Both the position numbers and the translations under genes were made by a program. Under the pieces are notes generated by a model that was not told where the DNA came from, searched no databases, and saw only the letters and a list, made by a program, of their open reading frames with translations. Shown piece by piece: positions 1-7,863 of a stretch of 37,173 bases of DNA. Numbering within the stretch: position 1 is the stretch's first letter; every line of letters begins with the position of its first letter. Source of the DNA: RGIG9041 sp045657265 (GTDB taxonomy: Bacteria > Bacillota > Clostridia > Oscillospirales > QAKW01); assembly GCA_045657265.1 (NCBI GenBank), contig JAZOSU010000016.1, forward strand, positions 1-37,173, written 5' to 3'.

Positions 1-65
1 GATTTTGAGGCACCAACCTCTATATATCTACGATCATCACTTCGTTTCTTGCGTCTTTTTTTCAC
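1..65 (-). CDS. possible 5' end of a gene running off the left edge
   Basis: On the minus strand an open frame begins with GTG at 65 and runs off the window after about 21 codons. It starts MKKRRKKRSDDRRYIE and is very basic. A TATAAT-like box preceded by TGG lies about 30 bases upstream, in the loop of the 81-113 hairpin. No convincing ribosome site is visible and the family is not recognised, so this may not be a gene. Confidence 0.25.
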   Translation of the reverse strand, partial: MKKRRKKRSDDRRYIEVGASK

Positions 66-71
66 GCTTCC

Positions 72-120
72 ATAAACACACCCCCGTTTCTTCTATTATA
101 CCAGAAACGGGGGCGTTTAT
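72..120. repeat. long inverted repeat (hairpin) upstream of murJ
   Basis: CCCCCGTTTCT (81-91) pairs with AGAAACGGGGG (103-113), and an outer ATAAAC/GTTTAT pair (72-77/115-120) extends the stem. There is no clean T tract on the plus side. It could be a terminator remnant or an operator. On the minus strand its loop carries TGGTATAAT, which resembles an extended -10 box. Confidence 0.5.
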
Positions 121-142
121 ATAGTTTTTTGACAGTCTGAAC

Positions 143-171
143 AAAAAAGCGACTTAAATAGTCGCTTTTTT
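143..171. terminator. bidirectional intrinsic terminator
   Basis: GCGACT (149-154) and AGTCGC (160-165) form a stem with loop TAAAT. It is flanked by A6 and T6, so it would work in either direction. It lies just upstream of the murJ promoter and isolates that unit from DNA to the left. Confidence 0.7.
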
Positions 172-172
172 G

Positions 173-201
173 TTGCAATGACATTTTAATAATAGTATAA
201 T
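173..201 (+). promoter_or_regulatory. sigma-A type promoter of murJ
   Basis: A -35 box TTGCAA (173-178) and a -10 box TATAAT (196-201) are separated by 17 bases. The ribosome site AGAGGA (222-227) lies just before the murJ ATG. Confidence 0.75.
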
Positions 202-232
202 AGAGTTGTTAATTATTTTTTAGAGGATTATT

Positions 233-1750
233 ATGAAGAAAAATGTTTTGAGCGCAATTTCGCTTGTTGCGGTACTTACTCTCATTGCAAAAGGTCTTGG
301 AATGCTCCGCGATATACTTCAGGCAAGAGCTTTCGGTACTACTGCAGAGGTTGATTTGTTTACTGCGGCAAACAATATAACGATATATCTCTTTACAACG
401 GCTGCATACGCTCTGTGCCTTGCTGCAGTGCCGATTTTTGCAGGTAAACTTGCCAAAGGAAAAAAAGAGGCAATGTCTACTGCAAATAATCTCATAAGCG
501 TAACGACACTTGTGAGTATATCAGTTGCCGTTTTGATGGTAATTCTTTCTTTGTGTGGTGTCTTAGGAAACGGTATAGGAGAAAGTGGACATTCATTTGG
601 CTGGTATGCATCTGTTATGTCGGTAACACTGCCGCTTATCGTTGTAACGTATCTTTTCATGGCTCTTTTTCAGGCAATGGGACATTATTCGCTTCAGGGA
701 AGCCTTAGTTTGCTATATAATCTCGCAGTTTGCCTGATTCTTGTTGTTTTCGGAAATTATATATCATTGACTGTTTTTGCACTGATAATGAGTATTTCGT
801 GGATTTTGCAGTTTGCAATGGTAGTGCCGTACTTCTTTAAAGAAAAATATATGTTTTCTCTTAAATTCAATTTCAAAGCGCCTGAACTTAAAACATATGT
901 TCGTACAGCGGTTGTTACCGCTTTTACAACAACTGCTTTTTTACTTTGTTATCTTATTGATACAAAACAGTCTGCTCATATAGGAGAGGGAGTTACATCA
1001 GCTTTTTACTATGCGGACAAGCTTTTTACTCCTGTAACAACTACTTTGATATACAGTATAGGTGCAGTTATTTTTCCGAAATGGAGTGAACTTTACGCTA
1101 AATTGAGTGATAAACAGTATAAAAACTACGTAGGTAATGTAGTGGAAAATACGGTAGTTTTGCTTTTACCTCTTTCTTGTATTTTTGCGTCTTTCGGCGT
1201 ACCTATTGTACGTGTGCTTTTTGAGGGCGGTAGTTTTGATATACAGTCTTCTGTTATGACAGGGGACATATTTGCGAAATATATGCTCGGTATGATAGGG
1301 TTTGCGCTTTTGGATTTATTTGCCAAAGCATATTATGCCATGGGCAAAACAAAAGCGCCTCTTATCGTTAATATTGCAGTAATTGCTTTTAATTTTATTC
1401 TTAATTTTGCAGTGCTCAGACTTGGCTTTTTATCTTCTGCTGTCGCTCTTACTACTGTTGTTTCACTTACGCTGGGCGGTATTGCTCTTGCAGTATTTTT
1501 CTATAAAAACGAACTTGCCGGAATATTTAACTATAAAAGATTGCTAAAAAGTGTTGTGATCAGTATATCACTTTATTTCATACTTTCTTATGTTACAGGT
1601 GTTTTCACCTCTTTTGGTGACAGTAAAATTATGCTTGTTATCAAATGTGGTGTGTTAGGCGCCGTTGCAGCAGTGGTATATCTGATTTTTATGGGTAAAT
1701 CTCTTATCATTAAAAACAACGAAAAACAAGAGGCATATGAAAATGAATAA
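233..1750 (+). CDS. murJ: lipid II flippase MurJ (MviN family)
   Basis: The 505-residue polytopic membrane protein has the MurJ/MviN layout: an N-terminal segment with KGLGMLRDILQARAFG, the family's hallmark first helix, followed by about 14 hydrophobic segments. MurJ proteins of the MOP superfamily translocate the peptidoglycan precursor lipid II across the cytoplasmic membrane. Its length is normal for the family. The ATG at 233 follows AGAGGA at good spacing and a clear promoter. The last codons overlap the start of the next gene, so the two are probably translationally coupled. Firmicutes often carry several MurJ/MATE-like flippases, so export of another undecaprenyl-linked polymer (for example capsule or teichoic-acid precursors) is the main alternative. 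Confidence 0.85.
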   Translation: MKKNVLSAISLVAVLTLIAKGLGMLRDILQARAFGTTAEVDLFTAANNITIYLFTTAAYALCLAAVPIFAGKLAKGKKEAMSTANNLISVTTLVSISVAVLMVILSLCGVLGNGIGESGHSFGWYASVMSVTLPLIVVTYLFMALFQAMGHYSLQGSLSLLYNLAVCLILVVFGNYISLTVFALIMSISWILQFAMVVPYFFKEKYMFSLKFNFKAPELKTYVRTAVVTAFTTTAFLLCYLIDTKQSAHIGEGVTSAFYYADKLFTPVTTTLIYSIGAVIFPKWSELYAKLSDKQYKNYVGNVVENTVVLLLPLSCIFASFGVPIVRVLFEGGSFDIQSSVMTGDIFAKYMLGMIGFALLDLFAKAYYAMGKTKAPLIVNIAVIAFNFILNFAVLRLGFLSSAVALTTVVSLTLGGIALAVFFYKNELAGIFNYKRLLKSVVISISLYFILSYVTGVFTSFGDSKIMLVIKCGVLGAVAAVVYLIFMGKSLIIKNNEKQEAYENE

Positions 1751-3377
1751 AATTAAGTTTTCACCTGTATTCTGGGTGTGTTTGCTTGTAGGTGTGATTT
1801 GCTCTGCAATAATGCTCACCGGGCGTATAAAAGCTGAACTTTCTTCAAATAAAGTAGCATTTGCCACAACGTACGAAACTGTTGGGACTCTTGCAACAGA
1901 AGAGGGAACAGACGAGTTTTTTCAGATGAAAAAGCTTTATGATGCGGGTGTTCGATTTTTTATTGTGGACGATGAAAACGAAGCCAAATACTTAAAAGAT
2001 GCACATAGCTTGGGCTATAAAATAGCAAGAATGGGAAATACGGCAAAACAAGGTGATGCTTTTATTGTTCCTAAACTTGAACCTGATAATGTTATTGAAA
2101 ATAATGATTATTACGGGGACTTTTCAGTGCCTGTTGCCGTTATAGAAAATGCTTTTCGTACAGATGTTTTTATGCCGGATGATTTTGATGTTGAAAACAG
2201 TGAATTTCCGCTTGTTAAAACGTTATATATGTTTAATGCTTACAGCTATCATTTTGAATATAAACATCCATCAAGCGAAAACGAAAATATTTTGTTTAGG
2301 GCAATTACCGATAGGGGAATGAGACTTGTAGTTCTTACACCTCTTGTTGATGAACAAAAAGAAATTGTAACAGATTTTTCAGGTTACTCGGATATTATCA
2401 GCGGTCTTAAACAGCGTTTGCTTGACAGAGGTATATATCTTGGAGATGAATTTTCAACCCTTGAAGTTCCTAAGTTTAATCCGTTACTGTTTGCAGGTGC
2501 ATTATTGATTCTGGTTTGTGCAGTTGTTTTTGCAATTTCTCTTTTTGTAAATATATCCAAAAAAATTGAAATAGCATTGATTTTGTGTGGCATTGCAGTT
2601 GCATTTGCGGGTTCTTTTGCATTTTCTGAATTAATTCAGAAAATTTGCGCTTTGGCAATCGCCGTGTTGTTTGCGTGTTTTTCGGTTTTGATATTTTATG
2701 CGATTTCCCGAAAAGAAATTATGATTTTTAATCATAGAATACTTGCTGTTCGTTATATTGTAGCTTTGAGCCTTGTTGTTTGTCTTGGGCTGACAGGCGG
2801 ACTTTATATTGCATCAATTCTTGCATCGGCTCCGTATATGTTTGGCTTTTCGGTGTTTTCAGGAGTTAAAATTTCTCAGCTTTTACCTATAGCCTTTTGC
2901 GGATGTGCTCTTTTGTATATGCTTTTTGGTAAAAAAGCAAGACAAAGCCGTAAAGAACAAAAGAAAATACCTGTAGCTTTGCTTGTTTTTGCAGGCGTAG
3001 CAGTTTTGTTTGCATTGGTTGTTCTGATTCTTCGTTCAGGAGATAATATGCTCCCTGTTTCCGATATTGAAGTATCTTTCAGGAACTGGCTTGAATATAC
3101 TCTTTATGCAAGGCCTCGTACCAAAGAGATGCTTGTTGCATTTCCTGCACTTGCACTGTTTGTAGCAGCGTCATATAAAGAATATCCTGTTTTTGAACTT
3201 CCTTTGGGAGTTTTGGCATGTGTTGGCGTAACGTCGGTAATTAATACGTTTTGTCATATATTCACACCGGTTCATGTATCTGTTATAAGAACTTTTATAG
3301 GAGCGGTTATCGGTTTTGTGATCGGACTTGTAGCAATGTATGTTTTTTCATTCTTTCTTGGTAAAAAAGAAAAGTAG
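1743..3377 (+). CDS. DUF5693-family membrane protein
   Basis: A protein of about 544 residues. It has one N-terminal membrane helix, then an extracytoplasmic domain of about 210 residues, then about eight hydrophobic segments from residue 250 to the end. The soluble part contains patterns such as YDAGVRFFIVDDENEAKYL and matches my recollection of DUF5693, a Firmicutes family of unknown function often found beside surface-polymer genes such as csaB. ATG 1743 is preferred over 1737 because AAGAGG (1728-1733) is then about nine bases upstream. The gene overlaps the end of murJ by 8 bases, which suggests a joint role in envelope polymer export or assembly. No catalytic motif was identified. Confidence 0.7.
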   Translation: MNKIKFSPVFWVCLLVGVICSAIMLTGRIKAELSSNKVAFATTYETVGTLATEEGTDEFFQMKKLYDAGVRFFIVDDENEAKYLKDAHSLGYKIARMGNTAKQGDAFIVPKLEPDNVIENNDYYGDFSVPVAVIENAFRTDVFMPDDFDVENSEFPLVKTLYMFNAYSYHFEYKHPSSENENILFRAITDRGMRLVVLTPLVDEQKEIVTDFSGYSDIISGLKQRLLDRGIYLGDEFSTLEVPKFNPLLFAGALLILVCAVVFAISLFVNISKKIEIALILCGIAVAFAGSFAFSELIQKICALAIAVLFACFSVLIFYAISRKEIMIFNHRILAVRYIVALSLVVCLGLTGGLYIASILASAPYMFGFSVFSGVKISQLLPIAFCGCALLYMLFGKKARQSRKEQKKIPVALLVFAGVAVLFALVVLILRSGDNMLPVSDIEVSFRNWLEYTLYARPRTKEMLVAFPALALFVAASYKEYPVFELPLGVLACVGVTSVINTFCHIFTPVHVSVIRTFIGAVIGFVIGLVAMYVFSFFLGKKEK

Positions 3378-3423
3378 TTTGAAATAATGAACGTACAAAA
3401 ATACATTCGGTTTAAAAAATGTA

Positions 3424-3452
3424 TTGACAAACTCGTATTTATAATGTATTAT
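3424..3452 (+). promoter_or_regulatory. strong sigma-A promoter of hppA
   Basis: A -35 box TTGACA (3424-3429) and a -10 box TATTAT (3447-3452) are separated by 17 bases. The pyrophosphatase ATG is 32 bases further, behind the ribosome site GAAGG. Confidence 0.8.
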
Positions 3453-3484
3453 ATAAAAATATTTTTATAGAAAGAAGGTCTAAA

Positions 3485-5578
3485 ATGGAAACAAAGTTAG
3501 TTGTTTTTACATTTTTAGGTGCTGTTTTGGCTATTATTTTTGCAGTCATTATGGCAAAAAGAGTGCTTAGCTTTTCTGAAGGTACAGACAAAATGAAAAC
3601 CATTTCACAGTCTATCAGAAAAGGTGCTAATGCATATCTTAAAAGACAGTATACAGTAGTTAGTATTTTCTTTGCAGTTATGTTTGCAGTTCTTTGTGGA
3701 ATGGCAGCTTTCAAACTTCTTACATGGTTTGTGCCTTTCGCATTCGTAACAGGCGGATTTTTCTCAGCTCTTTCAGGGTTTGTTGGTATGAAAATTGCTA
3801 CTGCAGCAAACGCAAGAACAGCAAATGCTTGCAGAACAGGTCTTAATAAAGGACTTAGAGTTGCTTTCTCTGCAGGTTCTGTTATGGGATTTACTGTTGT
3901 AGGTCTCGGACTTTTGGATATTTCAATTTGGTTTACACTTTTGAAATTCGTATTTAAACTTGATGCTGCATCTATCACAGGCGCAATGCTTACATTTGGT
4001 ATGGGTGCATCCTCAATGGCTCTTTTTGCAAGAGTTGGCGGCGGTGTGTTTACAAAAGCTGCTGACGTTGGCGCTGACCTTGTTGGTAAAGTTGAAGCAG
4101 GTATTCCGGAAGACGACCCCAGAAACCCTGCGGTTATCGCTGACAACGTAGGTGATAACGTAGGTGACGTTGCAGGTATGGGAGCTGACCTTTACGAATC
4201 ATATGTAGGTTCAATCATTTCTGCTTGTGCCCTCGGCGTTTCTGCTTTTGGTACATTTAATGCAATGGCTCTTCCAATGGCAATGGCCGCTGTTGGTATA
4301 ATCTGTTCTATAATCGGTACTTTCTTTGTAAGAACAAAAGAAGGTGCAAAACAAAAAGAATTGCTTTCAGCCCTTTCAAGAGGCACAAACTTTTCAGCTA
4401 TTGCAATTGCACTAATTGCTCTTCCTCTCGTTAATATAATCCTTGGTAAAGGTATTTCTGATTTTTCATATATTGGTATTTATTTTTCAATTATCGCAGG
4501 TATTCTTGCAGGCGTTCTTATCGGACAGGCTACAGAGTACTTCACATCAGATACATACAAACCAACTAAAAACCTTGCGGCTACTTCAGAAACAGGTACT
4601 GCAACAATAGTTATAGGCGGTCTTTCACTCGGTATGCTTTCAACAATTCTTCCTATAATTATTATATCTGTTTGTGTTCTTTTAGCATACTTCTTATCAG
4701 GCGGTGCAGCATCTGCGGCGAACGGACTTTACGGTATTTCTCTTGCTGCTGTAGGTATGCTTTCAACTCTTGGTATTACACTTGCAACTGACGCTTATGG
4801 CCCTGTTGCTGATAACGCAGGCGGTATTGCTCAGATGGCAGGTCTTGAAGAAGACGTACGTGAGCGTACAGATGCTCTTGATTCACTTGGTAATACAACA
4901 GCTGCAACAGGTAAAGGCTTTGCTATAGGTTCAGCAGCTCTTACAGCTCTTGCTCTTGTTGCATCTTATATTGATAAAGTTAAATCAATCAAACCTGACA
5001 TTTCTATGGATTTGGGTATTATGAATCCTACAGTTCTTATCGGTTTATTTATAGGCGCTTGTCTGCCATTCGTATTTGCGGCAATAACAATGGATTCTGT
5101 TGGCAAAGCAGCACAGGCTGTAGTTGTTGAAGTTCGTAGACAGTTTAAAGAAATAGCAGGTCTTATGGACGGTAAGGCAGATGCAGACTACGCAAGATGT
5201 GTTGACCTTTGTACAAAAGCAAGTCTTAAAGAAATGATTCTTCCTACAATAGTAGCAGTTGTTTGTCCTGTTGTATGCGGTGTCGTTCTCGGTGTGACAG
5301 GTGTTGTAGGTATGCTTGCAGGCGCTACTGCATCAGGCTTCCTTATTGCTATCTTTATGTCAAACTCAGGCGGTGCTTGGGATAACGCTAAGAAATATAT
5401 CGAAAGCGGTGTTCACGGCGGTAAAGGCAGTGATAACCATAAAGCAGCAGTTGTTGGCGATACAGTAGGTGATCCTTTTAAAGATACAGCAGGTCCTGCA
5501 ATTAACATTCTTATTAAACTTCTTTCAATGGTTTCTATCGTATTTGCAGCAGTTGTTGTTAACTTCCACTTACTTTAA
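3485..5578 (+). CDS. hppA: K+-dependent type membrane-bound ion-pumping pyrophosphatase
   Basis: The 697-residue protein has about 16 membrane helices and hydrolyses pyrophosphate to pump Na+ and/or H+ outward. The substrate-binding motif DVGADLVGKVEAGIPEDDPR (from about residue 197) and the following NVGDNVGDVAGMGADLYES are clear, as is the late SGGAWDNAKKYIE motif. The segment GNTTAATGKG has Ala where K+-independent enzymes have Lys, marking the K+-dependent subfamily. ADLYES keeps the acidic pair associated with Na+ transport, so Na+ pumping is likely but not proven. It conserves the energy of PPi from biosynthesis, typical of fermentative anaerobes. Its strong private promoter suggests high expression. 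Confidence 0.95.
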   Translation: METKLVVFTFLGAVLAIIFAVIMAKRVLSFSEGTDKMKTISQSIRKGANAYLKRQYTVVSIFFAVMFAVLCGMAAFKLLTWFVPFAFVTGGFFSALSGFVGMKIATAANARTANACRTGLNKGLRVAFSAGSVMGFTVVGLGLLDISIWFTLLKFVFKLDAASITGAMLTFGMGASSMALFARVGGGVFTKAADVGADLVGKVEAGIPEDDPRNPAVIADNVGDNVGDVAGMGADLYESYVGSIISACALGVSAFGTFNAMALPMAMAAVGIICSIIGTFFVRTKEGAKQKELLSALSRGTNFSAIAIALIALPLVNIILGKGISDFSYIGIYFSIIAGILAGVLIGQATEYFTSDTYKPTKNLAATSETGTATIVIGGLSLGMLSTILPIIIISVCVLLAYFLSGGAASAANGLYGISLAAVGMLSTLGITLATDAYGPVADNAGGIAQMAGLEEDVRERTDALDSLGNTTAATGKGFAIGSAALTALALVASYIDKVKSIKPDISMDLGIMNPTVLIGLFIGACLPFVFAAITMDSVGKAAQAVVVEVRRQFKEIAGLMDGKADADYARCVDLCTKASLKEMILPTIVAVVCPVVCGVVLGVTGVVGMLAGATASGFLIAIFMSNSGGAWDNAKKYIESGVHGGKGSDNHKAAVVGDTVGDPFKDTAGPAINILIKLLSMVSIVFAAVVVNFHLL

Positions 5579-5677
5579 TATATTGTTAATTTGATGAATT
5601 GTCAAACTAAGTGCAACACTTTTTAATACAATCGTCAAATTAATCCATAGGTTTCTGGTAATGTAGAACCTTTTTAG

Positions 5678-5701
5678 ACCTGGCGTTAATTAACGCCAGG
5701 T
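5678..5701. terminator. perfect 24-bp palindrome, terminator of hppA/serA
   Basis: The twelve-base arms ACCTGGCGTTAA and TTAACGCCAGGT form an uninterrupted palindrome, followed on the plus strand by TCTTTTCG. It lies 100 bases past hppA and between the convergent hppA and serA genes. It shares the GCCAGGT core with the next hairpin. Confidence 0.6.
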
Positions 5702-5722
5702 TCTTTTCGTTATACAATAAAA

Positions 5723-5754
5723 TTAGCCAGGTGTTTATAAAAACACCTGGCTAA
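5723..5754. terminator. second long hairpin between hppA and serA
   Basis: TTAGCCAGGTGTTT (5723-5736) pairs perfectly with AAACACCTGGCTAA (5741-5754) around an ATAA loop. On the minus strand it follows the serA stop and is followed by TTTATTGT. It is likely the serA terminator. Confidence 0.65.
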
Positions 5755-5780
5755 CGTATGCTGATTTTAAATTTCAGTTA

Positions 5781-6935
5781 TTATTTAATTACACGTACGC
5801 GAATTACACCTTCAATATCAGAAATGATTTTTTCTGTTTCGGCTGTGATGTCTGTGTCACAGTCTACCATAGTGTAAGCAAAATCACCCTTTGATTTGTT
5901 AAGCATATTGGCAATGTTTATGCTCTGGGCAGAAATCACTGATGAAATTTTAGAAAGTGTGTTAGGAATGTTTTTGTGGATAATACAAATACGCATAGCA
6001 TTTGTTTTAGGAAGCTCAACAGCAGGGAAGTTAACTGAATTAACAATGTTACCGTTTTCGAGGTAATCAATAATTTCGTGTGCTGCCATAACTGCACAGT
6101 TGTCTTCGCTTTCTTCGGTAGATGCACCGAGATGGGGAATAGAAATGCAGTTTTTCATTTTGATTGTTTTAGCGTTAGGAAAGTCAGTTATGTATTTTGC
6201 AACTTTTCCTTCGTTTAATGCTTTTTCCATATCTTCATCACAAACAAGATCAGCTCTTGAAAGGTTGATGATGATAACTCCGTCTTTCATTTTTGCGATG
6301 CTTTCGCTGTTTACGAAATGCTTTGTTTCTTCTGTAAGAGGAGCATGGATACAAATGATATCGCTCTTTTCGTAAATTTCATCGAGATTTGAAGCTCTGT
6401 TAATGTTGTGTGAAAGGTTCCAAGCTGATTTTAATGAAATGTAAGGGTCGTAACCGTAAACTTTCATATCAAGTTTGTTAGCTGCATTTGCAACGCCAAC
6501 GCCGATAGCACCAAGACCTATAACACCAAGATTCTTTTTAGCAATTTCGTGACCTGCAAAGTTGCTTTTACCTTTTTCAACCTGTTTTGCAACGTCGTCG
6601 CCTTCAAGAGTTTTTGCCCATTCGATACCGCCGATGATATCGCGTGAAGCAAGTAAAAGAGCAGCAAGAGCAAGTTCTTTAACTGCGTTTGCGTTTGCAC
6701 CGGGTGTATTGAATACAACAATACCCTGTTCTGCACATTTGTCAATCGGAATGTTGTTAACACCTGCGCCGGCTCTTGCAATTGCAAGAAGACTTTCGGG
6801 CATTTCCATATCGTGCATAGAAGCACTTCTTACCATAATAGCATCGGGAGTATCACAGTTATCTGTAACGGTATAAGCCGTACCGAATTCCTTTGTGCCG
6901 ATGGGTGATATCTTGTTGAGTGTTAAAATATTCAT
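5781..6935 (-). CDS. serA: D-3-phosphoglycerate dehydrogenase
   Basis: The 384-residue protein is a D-2-hydroxyacid dehydrogenase with a C-terminal ACT domain, the short form of SerA that oxidises 3-phosphoglycerate in the first step of serine synthesis. Visible features are the Rossmann motif GLGAIGVGVANAA (about 138-150), HAPLTEETKHFVN, the signature INLSRADLV, and PHLGASTEESEDN, which contains the catalytic His region. The ACT domain follows residue 310 and usually gives serine feedback control. No serC lies next to it. ATG 6935 has the ribosome site AAAGGGG. It is divergent from the hydrogenase-sensor operon. Another hydroxyacid substrate is possible but less likely. Confidence 0.88.
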   Translation of the reverse strand: MNILTLNKISPIGTKEFGTAYTVTDNCDTPDAIMVRSASMHDMEMPESLLAIARAGAGVNNIPIDKCAEQGIVVFNTPGANANAVKELALAALLLASRDIIGGIEWAKTLEGDDVAKQVEKGKSNFAGHEIAKKNLGVIGLGAIGVGVANAANKLDMKVYGYDPYISLKSAWNLSHNINRASNLDEIYEKSDIICIHAPLTEETKHFVNSESIAKMKDGVIIINLSRADLVCDEDMEKALNEGKVAKYITDFPNAKTIKMKNCISIPHLGASTEESEDNCAVMAAHEIIDYLENGNIVNSVNFPAVELPKTNAMRICIIHKNIPNTLSKISSVISAQSINIANMLNKSKGDFAYTMVDCDTDITAETEKIISDIEGVIRVRVIK

Positions 6936-6964
6936 AATATATACCCCTTTTGATGTTTTTCTAT

Positions 6965-6993
6965 ATTATATTTGAATTTTTTTACAAATGCAA
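6965..6993 (-). promoter_or_regulatory. promoter of serA
   Basis: On the minus strand TTGCAT (6993-6988) and TATAAT (6970-6965) are separated by 17 bases, about 30 bases before the serA ATG. Confidence 0.7.
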
Positions 6994-7015
6994 TACCTTA
7001 TTTAAGTAATTATTG

Positions 7016-7052
7016 CATAATCCGGCTGATTATGTTATTATTATTGTATAAT
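7016..7052 (+). promoter_or_regulatory. palindromic operator candidate and -10 box before the sensor operon
   Basis: CATAATC (7016-7022) and GATTATG (7028-7034) form a perfect inverted repeat with the 5-base spacer CGGCT. A TATAAT box follows at 7047-7052. No good -35 box is seen at the right distance, so the palindrome may be an activator or repressor site for the operon starting at 7076. Confidence 0.5.
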
Positions 7053-7075
7053 TATCCTGATTGAGGAGTATTAAA

Positions 7076-7435
7076 ATGAAAATAAGTGAAATTAAAGAAA
7101 TTTTGGATGCAAAAATTTTGTGCTGTGAAGATTTACTTGAGACGGAAGTTTGCTCTGCTTGCGGTTCTGATATGATGAGTGATGTTCTTGCTTTTGTTAA
7201 GGACCAAGGCATTCTTCTTACAGGTCTTGTTAATCCGCAGACAGTAAGAACTGCTATGATGATGGATATGAAAGGTATTGTTTTTGTGCGCGGTAAACAA
7301 CCTGATGAAACTGTTGTTTCTCTTGCACAGGAAAATGATATAGTTATCCTTACTACTGACTATAGAATGTATACTGCTTGCGGACTGCTGTATTCTGCAG
7401 GATTATTTACAAACGGAAGTGATAAAGTTGAGTAA
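7076..7435 (+). CDS. DRTGG-domain protein, first gene of the hydrogenase-sensor operon
   Basis: The 119-residue soluble protein matches the small stand-alone DRTGG-type proteins found beside clostridial [FeFe] hydrogenase genes. It carries the pattern VCSACGSDMMSDVLAFVKDQGILLTGLVNPQTVRTA in two adjoining parts, with a conserved cysteine pair and the late ILTTDYRMYTACGLLYSAG. The DRTGG fold is related to CBS-associated regulatory domains that may bind nucleotides, but no activity is established. ATG 7076 is chosen because the upstream TTG at 7061 is itself part of the ribosome site GAGGAG. The end overlaps the start of the ATPase gene. A paralogue lies at 9126. Confidence 0.7.
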   Translation: MKISEIKEILDAKILCCEDLLETEVCSACGSDMMSDVLAFVKDQGILLTGLVNPQTVRTAMMMDMKGIVFVRGKQPDETVVSLAQENDIVILTTDYRMYTACGLLYSAGLFTNGSDKVE

Positions 7436-7850
7436 TGCTTTAAAATTTCATTTTGTTATTGACGGTGATGATTTCACAACAGCAGGTGAAGCATCAACAG
7501 CTGTTAAAATGAAATTGAAAAAACTTGGTATAGCTCCCGACGTTATCCGCAAGGTTTCTATTGCTATGTATGAAGCGGAAATTAATACTGTCATACATGG
7601 CGGTGGTGGAGAAGCAGAGGTTACTGTTGACGGCGATAAGATCGTAATAGTTTTTAAAGATCATGGTAAAGGTATTCCTGATGTTGAACTTGCAATGAAA
7701 GAAGGATATTCTACAGCGCCTGATGAAGTGCGTAATCTTGGGTTTGGCGCAGGTATGGGGCTTCCTAATATCAAAAAGTATTCTGACGATCTGATTATAG
7801 ATTCCGAAGTAGGAAAGGGAACCACTATTACCATAATAATTAATTTGTAA
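7428..7850 (+). CDS. RsbW/SpoIIAB-like ATP-binding protein (HATPase_c)
   Basis: The protein of about 140 residues is a GHKL ATPase domain alone. The N box region reads YEAEINTVIHGG, the G1 box DHGKGIPD, and the G2 region GFGAGMGLPNIKKYSDD. This resembles anti-sigma/serine kinases of the RsbW, SpoIIAB and RsbT group, which bind or phosphorylate partner-switch proteins. No STAS-domain antagonist or sigma gene lies beside it, so its partner may be one of the DRTGG proteins or HydS. The start is uncertain: TTG 7428 fits the ribosome site GGAAGTGA (7415-7422), while GTG 7419 lies inside that site. It overlaps the preceding gene and precedes hydS closely. Confidence 0.75.
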   Translation: MSNALKFHFVIDGDDFTTAGEASTAVKMKLKKLGIAPDVIRKVSIAMYEAEINTVIHGGGGEAEVTVDGDKIVIVFKDHGKGIPDVELAMKEGYSTAPDEVRNLGFGAGMGLPNIKKYSDDLIIDSEVGKGTTITIIINL

Positions 7851-7863
7851 AGGAATGATGTCT

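Noticed and set aside
319..660. Minus-strand open frame inside murJ
   Set aside because: It is the shadow of a long well-supported membrane-protein gene and has no ribosome site or recognisable domain.
3439..4146. 235-codon minus-strand frame inside hppA
   Set aside because: Its composition follows the third-position bias of hppA and it lies wholly under the catalytic motifs of that gene.
7061..7075. Upstream TTG start for the first DRTGG gene
   Set aside because: These bases contain the GAGGAG ribosome site for the ATG at 7076.
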